Source of the DNA: Saliniplasma sp046497075
Lineage (GTDB): Archaea > Thermoplasmatota > Thermoplasmata > Halarchaeoplasmatales > Halarchaeoplasmataceae
Assembly: GCA_046497075.1 (NCBI GenBank)
Contig: JAWOGF010000038.1
Coordinates: 4,921 to 68,920, forward strand
Reading direction: 5' to 3'
Length of the DNA stretch: 64,000 nucleotides
Shown: positions 1 to 8,241 of the stretch, piece by piece
Numbering within the stretch: position 1 is the first letter of the stretch
Layout: every line of letters begins with the position of its first letter
Program-made: the position numbers and the translations under genes
Notes under the pieces: model-generated
Database searches by the model: none
The model's input: only the letters and a program-made list of their open reading frames with translations
Told to the model about the DNA's origin: nothing

Positions 1-279
1 TACTTCGTCATTCACTACCGCTATAGCATTATAACTGCACGCCTCGGCACATTTACCGCAAGTGATGCACTTATCTTCGTCTACACCATCTGGAGATGTA
101 AGTGTTATCTCCTTTTTTTGCGATATGCTGGGTTTTAAAAACAGATGTCCATCCGGTTCTTCTACATCACAGTCCAAATAGGTTACCTCTCTATCCATCG
201 ACGCCAGTGTTCTAGCTAGGTTCGTTGCGATCAAGGTCTTTCCAGTTCCGCCTTTTCCACTTGCTATAACTATATCCAA
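1..279 (-). CDS. MinD/ParA-family P-loop ATPase with inserted ferredoxin domain (partial, C-terminus off the left edge)
   Basis: The visible 93 residues open with a deviant Walker A motif, GKGGTGKT (residues 8-15), typical of MinD/ParA/Mrp ATPases. A 4Fe-4S cluster motif CITCGKCAEAC (Cys 71, 74, 77, 81) follows. This is the layout of the COG1149 'MinD superfamily ATPase with inserted ferredoxin domain', which in archaea and anaerobic bacteria clusters with NifX-type proteins and is thought to act in Fe-S or metal-cofactor handling. I chose a TTG start at 277-279: the GGAGGAG ribosome site lies just upstream, inside the end of the preceding gene, and residue 2 onward fits the family. It is the last visible gene of a five-gene minus-strand operon. 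Confidence 0.88.
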   Translation of the reverse strand, partial: MDIVIASGKGGTGKTLIATNLARTLASMDREVTYLDCDVEEPDGHLFLKPSISQKKEITLTSPDGVDEDKCITCGKCAEACSYNAIAVVNDEV

Positions 280-280
280 A

Positions 281-937
281 TCATTCTCCTCCTATATCCA
301 ATTCTAATCCTGCAAAACAATCCATCGATCTACTAGGATATTTATCCTTGATCCTATCTTTGTATTCGGTGCAGTGACAGGGAACTATGAAAGATATATT
401 TTTCAAAGCATCTAAATCCTTGAATCCATGGAATCCCCCTATGACACCTTTTATATCACCATATCTTGAGGCTTCATCCACGATCCTTGCAAGCCCAGGA
501 TGGGCGCAACCTGTTAATAAAATATATCCATCATCCACTTCTATCATCAAGGATTGTTCTTTTATAGATTTGCCGATCTCTCCGGTAGTGAAGATCTGGT
601 GGGATATTTTCCGCTTCCCTGATACCTCAACCAGACTTCCATATCCCCTAACCTCTTTTTTGAATTGAGTTGAAAAGGACTCCGGAACGTAGACTTCCAT
701 AGATCTATCTAAAATCGAAAATAGGCCACCTGTGTGATCGTGATGTTCGTGGGAGAGAACGATCTTTTTCACTTTACTAACATCTACATCCATCTTCTCG
801 ATGTTCCTCTTCAATAGATCTCCGTTATCACCAGTATCGAAAAGGATATTTTCTTCTGCTTCGATAAGAGCAGAGAACCCCCAATCCGATTCTAGGTCCC
901 TTTTTGCCTCATTATCATACAATACCTTTATCTTCAT
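281..937 (-). CDS. Metallo-beta-lactamase-fold hydrolase (COG1237-like)
   Basis: A 218-residue soluble protein with the metal-binding signature HEHHDH (residues 63-68), a Gly-rich turn after it, and later TGCAHPG and GGFHGF segments. These fit the COG1237 branch of the metallo-beta-lactamase superfamily, common in archaea and clostridia. Substrate is unknown. An in-frame start 16 codons upstream would lie inside the preceding reductase; I prefer the ATG at 935-937, ten bases after that gene's stop, because the fold begins directly with MKIKVLYDN. The next gene (MinD-like ATPase) starts one base after this stop, so the genes are tightly co-transcribed and probably translationally coupled. Confidence 0.85.
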   Translation of the reverse strand: MKIKVLYDNEAKRDLESDWGFSALIEAEENILFDTGDNGDLLKRNIEKMDVDVSKVKKIVLSHEHHDHTGGLFSILDRSMEVYVPESFSTQFKKEVRGYGSLVEVSGKRKISHQIFTTGEIGKSIKEQSLMIEVDDGYILLTGCAHPGLARIVDEASRYGDIKGVIGGFHGFKDLDALKNISFIVPCHCTEYKDRIKDKYPSRSMDCFAGLELDIGGE

Positions 938-947
938 CTTCACTAAA

Positions 948-2288
948 TCATCCTTCGATCGGCATGAACGCCTTCTCTGATGCATTTACAATTTGATATG
1001 CTACCGGGGAAGCAGTCACGGCGGGATGTGTTCCAAGTTGGAAAGTAGCTATATCATCAGCGGTCATCTTTTTCTGAATACAGGCACTTATCGTGTTAAC
1101 GGCCTCACCAGTACTAGGCCCACCTCTTACCTGCCCACCTAATAGCTCTCCATTCCTACTGTTGAAAACTAATTTAACTTTCATTTTGTGCATACCCGGC
1201 ATACCTGCAGGATGGCGGTTTGCAGCTTCGGCCTTTCCGACTTTCACTTCAAAACCTTCTTTCCGTGCGGTCTCAGCATCCATACCTGCCTTTCCAAATA
1301 CCGTATCACCTATTATTGTAGAAAACACACCTATGGCACCTGAGTTTTCTCTTATAGTCGAAAAAAGATTAGCACCCACTATCCTTGCTTCTGTGGTTGC
1401 CACCGAAGCAAGCCATAGACCTGTCGTTTTACCGGTAAAGAACGATTTTTTCTTCGTGCAGTCCCCGCAGGCGAATATATCGGGATCATTCGTTCTCATA
1501 TTAGAATCCACAATTATTCCATTTTCTTCGACTTCAAGCCCTGCATTCTCCGCTAGGTCCGTATTCGGTGTAACACCGATCGCTAAAATCAATGCATCTG
1601 CCGGTAATTCCTCTCCATTAGAAAGTTTGATCTTCTCGACCTTTTCGTTTCCAGATATTTCGGTTAATTTCTTTTCAGTGATAACATCCACTCCCCTATC
1701 TCTCAGTTTCTCCTCAGCTTCCTTGCAGTATTCTTCATCGAATGCCCGCATAAGACAGTGAGGCATCATCTCTATTATCGTCACATTGATATCTCTGTTC
1801 TTATTGCATTCATCGGCAAATTCCACTCCAATGAAACCTCCTCCTAGGATAACAAGATCATCGATATCCCCCATTGTTTCCAATATGTCGTTCATATGAT
1901 CTAAATCTTTCTTTATAGAGAATACATTTTTCTTTTCTATGCCCGCGATCGGAGGCGTCAGTGGTTGGGATCCAGTAGCGATAACCAGCTTTTTATAAGC
2001 AAATTCGTTCTCACCGGTCATTTTTACGACTCTTTCGTTCCTATCTATATCCTCGACTCTATCTATGACCAAATCGATACCGTTATTTTCTAAAACTGAG
2101 TCAGGTATGAGATTATTCTCCGGCTTATCTACTGTTCCAAATATATATGGTATTCCACATGGGATAAGGACTTGCTCTTCTTTTCTAATCAGCAATATGT
2201 TCTTATCTGGGTAATGTCTCCTTGCAGTTATACCTGTAGTTATTCCCGCAGCACTTCCACCTATAATTATAACATCATATTCTTTCAA
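948..2288 (-). CDS. FAD-dependent pyridine nucleotide-disulfide oxidoreductase (CoA-disulfide reductase/NADH oxidase family)
   Basis: About 446 residues. An N-terminal Rossmann FAD motif (GGSAAG near residues 10-15) is followed by LIPCGIPY with a single redox cysteine at residue 44, as in CoA-disulfide reductases and NADH oxidases/polysulfide reductases. A second dinucleotide motif (ILGGGFIG) sits near residue 150 and the flavin-binding IFACGD segment near residue 290. The C-terminal dimerisation domain is present and no rhodanese domain is fused. I take the TTG at 2286-2288 as start because GGGGGA lies eight bases upstream and the family begins right there; upstream in-frame codons are not conserved-looking. 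It sits between NifX-type genes and an MBL hydrolase, suggesting a redox role in sulfur or cofactor metabolism. Electron acceptor not predictable. Confidence 0.85.
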   Translation of the reverse strand: MKEYDVIIIGGSAAGITTGITARRHYPDKNILLIRKEEQVLIPCGIPYIFGTVDKPENNLIPDSVLENNGIDLVIDRVEDIDRNERVVKMTGENEFAYKKLVIATGSQPLTPPIAGIEKKNVFSIKKDLDHMNDILETMGDIDDLVILGGGFIGVEFADECNKNRDINVTIIEMMPHCLMRAFDEEYCKEAEEKLRDRGVDVITEKKLTEISGNEKVEKIKLSNGEELPADALILAIGVTPNTDLAENAGLEVEENGIIVDSNMRTNDPDIFACGDCTKKKSFFTGKTTGLWLASVATTEARIVGANLFSTIRENSGAIGVFSTIIGDTVFGKAGMDAETARKEGFEVKVGKAEAANRHPAGMPGMHKMKVKLVFNSRNGELLGGQVRGGPSTGEAVNTISACIQKKMTADDIATFQLGTHPAVTASPVAYQIVNASEKAFMPIEG

Positions 2289-2325
2289 TTTAATTCCCCC
2301 ATCTAATTTTGATAAAATCGATGGT

Positions 2326-2691
2326 TCAAGGATAATGCTTTCCTTGATCACAAGCATCCGAGACTGAAGTTTTCTGCAACCTTTCTTTTTCCCACAACTC
2401 GATGGATTCTTCTACTGTCCCTTCAGCTCCAGTGTAGACCTCAACGCCCAATTTTTCGAATAAACTCACTGCTCTTTTTCCTAAATTACTGCATATCATA
2501 ACATCAACACCTTTATTAGCTAGCAAGTCTGGAGGATTTCCTTTTCCACCTTTATGTCTACTGTTGTTTGATATGACTTCTACATCTTCCCTTTCTGGAT
2601 CATATATCGTAAAGGTAGGACAGCGTCCAAAATGTTCACCGACCTTTTCATCAAATCCATCTTTTCCCATGGTAGGCAAGGCTATCTTCAT
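2326..2691 (-). CDS. NifX/NifB-type dinitrogenase cofactor-binding domain protein, copy 2
   Basis: A 121-residue protein of the Nitro_FeMo-Co (PF02579) fold. It opens MKIALPTMGKDG, has the family HFGRCP segment around residues 21-26, a Gly-Lys-rich turn, and the VDVMICSNLGKRA segment in the second half. Such stand-alone domains bind Fe-S or metal clusters and occur widely in non-diazotrophic archaea beside MinD/ferredoxin ATPases, so nitrogen fixation should not be inferred. It overlaps the paralogous upstream gene by four bases (ATGA), indicating translational coupling. No nif structural gene is visible. Confidence 0.87.
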   Translation of the reverse strand: MKIALPTMGKDGFDEKVGEHFGRCPTFTIYDPEREDVEVISNNSRHKGGKGNPPDLLANKGVDVMICSNLGKRAVSLFEKLGVEVYTGAEGTVEESIELWEKERLQKTSVSDACDQGKHYP

Positions 2692-3059
2692 CTATTTCTT
2701 CCTCCACCAAAATGGCCTTTCACAGTTTTTTCATCTAACTCTTCTAACTCTCCATCCTTTAGTTTATCCACTGCGTCCGATATTTTACCAGAAGCCTTGT
2801 ACACCTTTATCCCGGCAGAATTCAATGTTTGGTGTGCATTTGGGCCAACGTTCGATGTTATTACTGCATCCACACCTTTTTCCGAAAGTGACTGGACCAC
2901 CTGTGGACCAACGCCATGGGACTTATCCGTATGTTCATTTTCGATGGTTTTAAAATCCATCTCGTCGGTATCAACCATTATAAAATAAGGGCATCTACCG
3001 AATCTGTCATCTATCTTTGATCCTTCACCCTGACCGCTTGCAGATATCGCTACCTTCAT
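2688..3059 (-). CDS. NifX/NifB-type dinitrogenase cofactor-binding domain protein, copy 1
   Basis: First gene of the minus-strand operon, 123 residues. Same PF02579 fold as its neighbour: MKVAISASGQ start, RFGRCPYF near residue 20, VDAVITSNVGPNA in the second half, and a short GHFGGGRNR tail that is Gly/His-rich and may add metal affinity. The pair probably arose by tandem duplication. Transcription most likely begins in the 3060-3328 gap, which carries a DtxR-type palindrome, suggesting metal-dependent control shared with the divergent DtxR gene. Confidence 0.87.
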   Translation of the reverse strand: MKVAISASGQGEGSKIDDRFGRCPYFIMVDTDEMDFKTIENEHTDKSHGVGPQVVQSLSEKGVDAVITSNVGPNAHQTLNSAGIKVYKASGKISDAVDKLKDGELEELDEKTVKGHFGGGRNR

Positions 3060-3240
3060 ATTTTTTCACCTATTTTTATCTTTTACTATATGTCCAAATG
3101 GAATTGATATGGTTGAACTCCTGATTGATAAAAGAAAATGCTCTGAAGAGACCTGAACAAATTCCATCTCCTTCATATATATTACACAAATGTGAAGATT
3201 TATAAATAGTTTTTGCCACCCAAATAAGATTCGGCATACA

Positions 3241-3256
3241 AAATGGTTTACCATTT
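3241..3256. promoter_or_regulatory. Palindromic operator candidate, DtxR type
   Basis: The bases AAATGGTTTACCATTT form a near-perfect palindrome with core TGGTnnACCA, in the gap between the divergent NifX operon and the DtxR-family gene at 3329. The same TGGT/ACCA core recurs in front of the feo operon at 18117. Archaeal DtxR/IdeR/MntR proteins bind short palindromes of this size. A TTTATAAA box lies at 3199-3207. That these sites belong to one regulon is inference. Confidence 0.5.
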
Positions 3257-3328
3257 TTTACTGATGGTGAGTATGAATTATCAAAAACATCCGAAAGATT
3301 TTAGACTTGCCGAAAATATGACGGGTCT

Positions 3329-3766
3329 ATGCTTAGGAAAAGAGAAGAGGAGTATATCGAAGCTATCTATGATGTGGTAAAAGATAAAGGATACGCCAAG
3401 GTAAAAGATATCGCCGAGAGTTTAGAAGTCGGTTTATCGTCTGTCACCGAGATGTTCCAGAAATTGGACAAAAAAGGATACATCGATTACAAGAAATACA
3501 GTGGAGTGACCTTGACAGATAAAGGCGAAGAAAAATCTATAGAACTCTCAGAAAAGCATAAAGTCCTGAAGGATTTTTTTATTATTTTAGGATTGGATGA
3601 AGAGATCGCAGATGATGACGCGTGTAAGATCGAACATGTGGCAAGAAGAGAGACCATAGAAAGGTTGACTAAATTCGTTGATTTCATTCAAGATCAGAAA
3701 GAACCTAAATGGCTTGAGAACTTCAAAAATTATTATGAAAAAGGCGATTTTGAAGAAGGTCAGTGA
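3329..3766 (+). CDS. DtxR-family metal-dependent transcriptional regulator
   Basis: A 145-residue protein with the N-terminal winged helix of the DtxR/MntR/IdeR family (YIEAIYDVV..KGYAKVKDIAE..., recognition helix around LSSVTEMFQKLDKKGYI, residues 36-52). The dimerisation/metal-binding domain follows, with the typical DDDACKIEH stretch near residues 95-103. There is no SH3-like third domain, so the architecture is MntR/archaeal-IdeR size. It is a close paralogue of the regulator at 14165-14632 beside the feo genes. Likely an Fe(II) or Mn(II) co-repressor protein acting on nearby palindromes; the metal cannot be read from sequence. Confidence 0.9.
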   Translation: MLRKREEEYIEAIYDVVKDKGYAKVKDIAESLEVGLSSVTEMFQKLDKKGYIDYKKYSGVTLTDKGEEKSIELSEKHKVLKDFFIILGLDEEIADDDACKIEHVARRETIERLTKFVDFIQDQKEPKWLENFKNYYEKGDFEEGQ

Positions 3767-3809
3767 ACTTTTAATCGATAAAAGTATAGATTAGCTTTTC
3801 ATAAAAGTA

Positions 3810-3926
3810 ATGATGGTTAGAAAAGGAAGGGGGGATAACCTGAAAGATATTTATGAAATAACTTTGACTAAAGAGATGGTTAGAACCCTAGACCTCGCAA
3901 AAAGGTCTGCTGTATCCGCCCTATAG
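3810..3926 (+). CDS. Possible 38-residue small protein
   Basis: A short ATG-to-TAG frame in the 287-base gap between the DtxR gene and the radical SAM gene. The predicted peptide is basic with a helical-looking TLTKEMVRTLDLAKRS stretch. No ribosome site stands out before the ATG, and I do not recognise a family. It may be a small protein, a decayed gene end, or chance; the rest of the gap contains only a small hairpin (AGAGT/ACTCT near 4020) and a T/A-rich promoter area for the next gene. Confidence 0.2.
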   Translation: MMVRKGRGDNLKDIYEITLTKEMVRTLDLAKRSAVSAL

Positions 3927-4053
3927 TTCCTAAAATCATCTGCACCCATTTTGATTAAATTCTTCAGATCTCAACTATACTTTCTATATATATCACTAAA
4001 TACAGTTTTTAAAAGCAAAGAGTTTTTACTCTACCTATCTTATCTTCATTTAC

Positions 4054-5007
4054 ATGCAAAATAGGATCGCCTACGGACCTGTCCCTTCGAGAAGATTGGG
4101 TCAGAGTTTAGGCATAAACAACATCCCACCAAAGATCTGCACGTATTCATGCATTTACTGTCAATTGGGTAGGACCCTCAATATCCAGGTAGAGAGGGGA
4201 GAATTCTACACCGTGGATAAGGTAGTTGAAAGTGTAAAAAAGAAGGTGGATAACGCAGTGATTAATGATGAAAACATCGATTATCTTACCTTCGTACCCG
4301 ACGGTGAACCTACTTTAGACATCCATCTAGGTGAAGAAATTGAAGCGGTTAAAGAACATGGATACAAGATCGCTGTTATTTCAAATGCTTCTTTGATAGG
4401 AGACGAAAAGGTTAGAGAAGAACTCTACAAAGCGGATTGGGTATCGTTGAAGATGGATGCGATATCATCTGAGGTCTGGAAGAGGGTGAACAGACCTCAC
4501 AAAAATCTAGACCTAGATAGCATAGTTGAAGGTATCTATGAATTCGTTGATGATTATTCCGGTGAATTGAACACTGAAACGATGCTGTTGAAAGGTTTAA
4601 ATGATGATACTGAGGAGTTGAAAAAGATAGCTGAGAAGATATCCAAGATAGGTGCGGACAAAAGCTATATCTCCATACCCACACGACCACCTGCTGAAAA
4701 CTGGGTGGAACCTGCCAGTGAGGAAAAGATAACGGAAACGTATCACATATTCAAAGAAACAGGGATAGACGTTGAATATATCATCGGCTATGAAGGAGAC
4801 ACATTCGCATCATCGGGAGATGTAAAAGAGGACCTTTTGAGCATAACCTCCGTTCATCCTATGAGAAAGAGACAGGTAGAAAAATTGCTGTCGAAGTCCG
4901 ATGACAACTGGAGTTCTGTATATGAGCTGATCGATGATAAAAAATTGATAGAAACAGAATTTAAAGGAGAAAAATTCTATATGAGAAAATTGGATTGTAC
5001 GAAATAA
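4054..5007 (+). CDS. Radical SAM protein (COG0731-like)
   Basis: A 317-residue protein opening RIAYGPVPSRRLGQSLGIN, the hallmark N-terminus of the COG0731 family. The radical-SAM cluster motif CTYSCIYC (CX3CX2C, about residues 30-37) follows and supplies three ligands for the 4Fe-4S cluster that cleaves S-adenosylmethionine. A VPDGEPTLD segment near residue 88 is the family's GGE-like SAM contact. The C-terminal 60 residues look like a small winged helix. COG0731 is labelled wyosine-related in databases, but members of this short PSRRLG branch have no proven substrate. Starts near a TTTTTAAAAG promoter element. Two methyltransferases follow directly. Confidence 0.85.
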   Translation: MQNRIAYGPVPSRRLGQSLGINNIPPKICTYSCIYCQLGRTLNIQVERGEFYTVDKVVESVKKKVDNAVINDENIDYLTFVPDGEPTLDIHLGEEIEAVKEHGYKIAVISNASLIGDEKVREELYKADWVSLKMDAISSEVWKRVNRPHKNLDLDSIVEGIYEFVDDYSGELNTETMLLKGLNDDTEELKKIAEKISKIGADKSYISIPTRPPAENWVEPASEEKITETYHIFKETGIDVEYIIGYEGDTFASSGDVKEDLLSITSVHPMRKRQVEKLLSKSDDNWSSVYELIDDKKLIETEFKGEKFYMRKLDCTK

Positions 5008-5019
5008 CCAGGTTAAAGG

Positions 5020-5619
5020 ATGTCGATTGAAATTGAAAGATGGGAAAGGAAAAAGGGAGCTGGATCTATTCAACGGGCGGGAATAGATCAAGGAGATACA
5101 TTACTGGATTTCGGTTCTGGATACGGACATTACTCCATTCCAGGAGCCACAGTTGTAGATAAGAGCGGGACGGTTTATGCAGCTGATATAAGGGGGGAAC
5201 CACTTTCCAAAACGATAGAAAAGACGTCAAAGCACGGATTGACGAATATCAAAAATATCAATACCCCCGAGAGAGAACCTTTAAGATTTGAATTCCCGTC
5301 CATCGATGACGTTTTTCTCTTTGACATACTCCATTATTTTGAGAAAGATAAAAGGAAAAAACGTTACAGGGAACTCTATAGAGTTCTAAAACCAGGAGGA
5401 AAACTCTTTGTTTATCCGAAACACACTGAGGATGATTTTCCTATGGGTGAACTCAAAGGTTTGAAAAAAGAGGAGGTAGTAGAAGAGGTATGTGAAGAAT
5501 GGCTGTCGTTAGACGAAAAAATCTGTAGAAAGACAGCCCATGGCGAAGAGGTTTCGCTTGGAGTTATATTTAAATTTATGAAAACAGATGATTTATCTGT
5601 GTCAGAGGGGGGGACATGA
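5020..5619 (+). CDS. Class I SAM-dependent methyltransferase
   Basis: 199 residues with a Rossmann methyltransferase core: motif I LLDFGSGYGHYS (about residues 28-39), an acidic residue at the end of strand 2 (AADIRGE), the DVFLFDILHYF strand-4 region, and the post-motif RVLKPGGKLFVYP. This resembles UbiE/ArsM-like small-molecule methyltransferases of archaea. It starts 12 bases after the radical SAM gene behind AAAGGATG and overlaps the next methyltransferase by four bases, so the three genes form one unit. Substrate unknown. Confidence 0.85.
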   Translation: MSIEIERWERKKGAGSIQRAGIDQGDTLLDFGSGYGHYSIPGATVVDKSGTVYAADIRGEPLSKTIEKTSKHGLTNIKNINTPEREPLRFEFPSIDDVFLFDILHYFEKDKRKKRYRELYRVLKPGGKLFVYPKHTEDDFPMGELKGLKKEEVVEEVCEEWLSLDEKICRKTAHGEEVSLGVIFKFMKTDDLSVSEGGT

Positions 5620-6248
5620 ATTCCAAAATAAGACCCTTCGATGAGAAAAGTGAGCGTTACGAAAACTGGTTCGATAGGAATCCAGCAGTGTATAAATCAG
5701 AGTTGATGGCTGTTGGAAAACTACTATCGAAAGAAGGAAAAGGAATAGAGATCGGCGTGGGAAGCGGAAGGTTCTCCGAACCACTCTCTATCTTCATAGG
5801 GATTGACCCGTCCAAAGAGATGCTGCAGATCGCTAAGAAAAGAGGTATTCGAGTGATAAGGGGCATGGGAGAATATCTCCCACTTAAATGCTCAGAGTTC
5901 GATTTCGTGCTCATAGTCACCACGATATGTTTCTTCGACGATGTCAAGCTTGCATTGAGAGAGGCCTATAGGATATTGAAGCAAGGAGGAAAAATAATCA
6001 TCGGTTTTATAGATAAGGATAGCCAGGTAGGACAAGAATACCAAAGAAAAAAAGAGAAAAATGTTTTCTATAAAGATGCAAAGTTTTACTCTGTAAACGA
6101 GGGGGTAGAACTGTTAAGAGAAACTGGTTTTTCAAACTTCAAATACACGCAAACAATATTCGATAGATTAGATTCTATTGATGCAGTAGAAAAGCCTAAG
6201 GAAGGATATGGGGAAGGTTCTTTCGTTGTGATCAAAGGAAAAAAATAA
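5616..6248 (+). CDS. Class I SAM-dependent methyltransferase
   Basis: 210 residues. The core motif IEIGVGSGRFSEPL sits near residue 46, a DPSKEM acidic loop follows, FDFVLIVTTICFF marks strand 4 and RILKQGGKIIIG the end of the core. It starts within the stop codon of the previous methyltransferase (ATGA overlap), a translational-coupling arrangement. The two proteins are not close copies, so they probably act on different atoms or steps of one substrate. Function beyond methyl transfer is not inferable. Confidence 0.85.
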   Translation: MNSKIRPFDEKSERYENWFDRNPAVYKSELMAVGKLLSKEGKGIEIGVGSGRFSEPLSIFIGIDPSKEMLQIAKKRGIRVIRGMGEYLPLKCSEFDFVLIVTTICFFDDVKLALREAYRILKQGGKIIIGFIDKDSQVGQEYQRKKEKNVFYKDAKFYSVNEGVELLRETGFSNFKYTQTIFDRLDSIDAVEKPKEGYGEGSFVVIKGKK

Positions 6249-6352
6249 GCTAGAAATCCGATAGTTTAAATAGAGAACACTTAGCCGATGAGGTTAGATC
6301 GACGGTTCTCAAGCCCAACATTAACAACTAACGCTAACGATAATCTATAAAT

Positions 6353-6367
6353 AGTATTTGTAATACT
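6353..6367. promoter_or_regulatory. Inverted repeat in ABC-exporter promoter
   Basis: AGTATTTGTAATACT is a perfect 6-base inverted repeat with a 3-base loop, overlapping the end of a CTATAAATAG TATA-like element (about 6346-6354) and about 70 bases before the exporter start. It is placed where a repressor of the exporter could bind. The partner protein is unknown. Confidence 0.35.
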
Positions 6368-6438
6368 ACAGTATTCAACTATAATATTATAACCAGGAAA
6401 AAACGGAAACGTCAAAAAACATAAGATCGGTGTGATTG

Positions 6439-8241
6439 ATGCAAAAATCTAGTATATCCAAGAGAGCAGGGAAAAATTCAAACACCCAGATGATACCAAC
6501 TTTGATGAGATTGGGGGGTTATACAAAGAGGCACTGGATCAAGATCATAGGGGTAATGGTGGCTGTTTTCATATCCACAGCACTCGGTTTGATACCTCCA
6601 TGGCTGATCAGATATGGTATAGACAATTACATACTTGAAGGGAATATCGAACGTCTTTGGATCATCGCCCTAGCCATGGTGGGTACGGCTTTACTGAAAG
6701 GCGTTTTTGATTACGTAAAAAGCTATATCTCGGAATATATCGCCCAGAACATCATACACGATATAAGAGTGAAGCTGTATGAGCACATGAATAAACTATC
6801 TTTTTCATTCTACGATGAATCTAGAACGGGAGACTTGATGGCCCGTATAACCACAGATACAGATACACTCCACCGTTTCCTAGGCAGGGTCAGCACCTTT
6901 GTTTCTGAGAATATTTTAACGATCATAGGTATCATGATAATAATGTTGTTTTGGGACTACCGATTAGGGATCCTCTATATCTTGATATTACCCCTCATGG
7001 TTTTCGGCATGTACATGTATTCTTCTAGAGTTAGACCTATGTTCAGGAAGGTCAGGAAGAACTTTGCAAAACTTACACATCTGGTTAAAGAAAACTTCGT
7101 AGGTATGGATGTCATCAAACTTTTCGGGAAAGAAGAGGAGGAAAAGAACAGATTCGATAAACATAACCAGGACTACGTAGATATAAACATCAAAGCTTCA
7201 AAGGTTTCTGCTCTCTGGATGCCCTACGTTCATTTTCTGATTGGGGTTAGTACCGCGTTGGTGGTTTGGTACGGTGGTCGATTGGTCGTCCAGGGTGATA
7301 TCTCTCTGGGAATGCTAGCAGGTTTCCTAAGCTATATAGCTATGCTTACCCGACCAGTTAGGCAGACAGGTATGATGATTAATTTTACCAACCAGGCTAC
7401 CGCTGCAGCTGAGAGAATCTTTGAGGTATTGGATAAAAAACCAGACGTTAAAGATGATCCTGACGCATATGAGATGCCTTCCGTTAAAGGAAGAGTTGAA
7501 TTCAAAGATGTGGATTTTTCATATAAAAAGGGAAAACAGGTCCTGAATGATATGAATATAGATGTTGAACCAGGCCAGACCATCGCCATAGTAGGTCCCA
7601 CAGGAGCTGGTAAGAGTACACTACTGCACCTGATACCCCGTTTTTATGATATCGATGATGGACAGATAATGATAGACGGTCATGATATCCAAAAAGTGAC
7701 TATCGACAGTCTGCGAAAACAGGTTGGAATCGTTCTACAGCATACATTCCTTTTTGGCGCATCTATTAAAGAGAATATATCCTATGGTAGACCGGATGCA
7801 GATATAGAAGATATCAAGAGATGTGCTGAGATAGCACAGATACATGATTTTATAGAATCATTACCACTCGGATATGAAACGCCTATCGGTGAAAGAGGCG
7901 TTGACATCTCAGGAGGACAGAAGCAGAGACTGGCGATGGCGAGAGTATTGCTGACCGATCCAAATCTACTCATCTTCGATGAGCCTACTTCCAGCGTGGA
8001 TGCTGAAACAGAATCCAAGATGCAGAAGGCTATGGAAGAGGTGATCAAAGATAGAACCACATTCGTTATAGCCCATAGATTATGGACCGTTCAAAATGCA
8101 GACAAGATACTGGTACTGAAAGATGGTGAGATCGTCGAGAAAGGTAAACATGCGGAACTGATAGAGAGAAAGGATGGTTTCTATAGGAGTATCTATCACC
8201 AGGTGTTGAAAGATGAGAGTGAGGGAGGTGGATCTAGATGA
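6439..8241 (+). CDS. ABC exporter half-transporter, subunit A (multidrug/lipid type)
   Basis: A 600-residue fused membrane plus ATPase protein. Six transmembrane helices lie in residues ~35-310, including the conserved ELSFSFYDE-like LSFSFYDESRTGD coupling region. The nucleotide-binding domain carries Walker A GPTGAGKST (about residue 386), signature ISGGQ (about 490), Walker B LLIFDEP (about 510) and the H-loop AHRLWTV. I use the ATG at 6439 (a TTG one codon earlier is possible) because GGTGTG is correctly spaced. The next gene encodes the partner half and overlaps by four bases, so the product is probably a heterodimeric type IV exporter for drugs, lipids or peptides. Confidence 0.93.
   Translation: MQKSSISKRAGKNSNTQMIPTLMRLGGYTKRHWIKIIGVMVAVFISTALGLIPPWLIRYGIDNYILEGNIERLWIIALAMVGTALLKGVFDYVKSYISEYIAQNIIHDIRVKLYEHMNKLSFSFYDESRTGDLMARITTDTDTLHRFLGRVSTFVSENILTIIGIMIIMLFWDYRLGILYILILPLMVFGMYMYSSRVRPMFRKVRKNFAKLTHLVKENFVGMDVIKLFGKEEEEKNRFDKHNQDYVDINIKASKVSALWMPYVHFLIGVSTALVVWYGGRLVVQGDISLGMLAGFLSYIAMLTRPVRQTGMMINFTNQATAAAERIFEVLDKKPDVKDDPDAYEMPSVKGRVEFKDVDFSYKKGKQVLNDMNIDVEPGQTIAIVGPTGAGKSTLLHLIPRFYDIDDGQIMIDGHDIQKVTIDSLRKQVGIVLQHTFLFGASIKENISYGRPDADIEDIKRCAEIAQIHDFIESLPLGYETPIGERGVDISGGQKQRLAMARVLLTDPNLLIFDEPTSSVDAETESKMQKAMEEVIKDRTTFVIAHRLWTVQNADKILVLKDGEIVEKGKHAELIERKDGFYRSIYHQVLKDESEGGGSR

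Noticed and set aside
2688..3059. Nitrogen fixation cluster
   Set aside because: NifX-type domains occur alone in many non-fixers; no nifH, D, K, E, N or B is visible.
3066..3254. 62-residue minus-strand frame upstream of the NifX operon
   Set aside because: No ribosome site, unusual composition, and it runs through the TATA and operator region.
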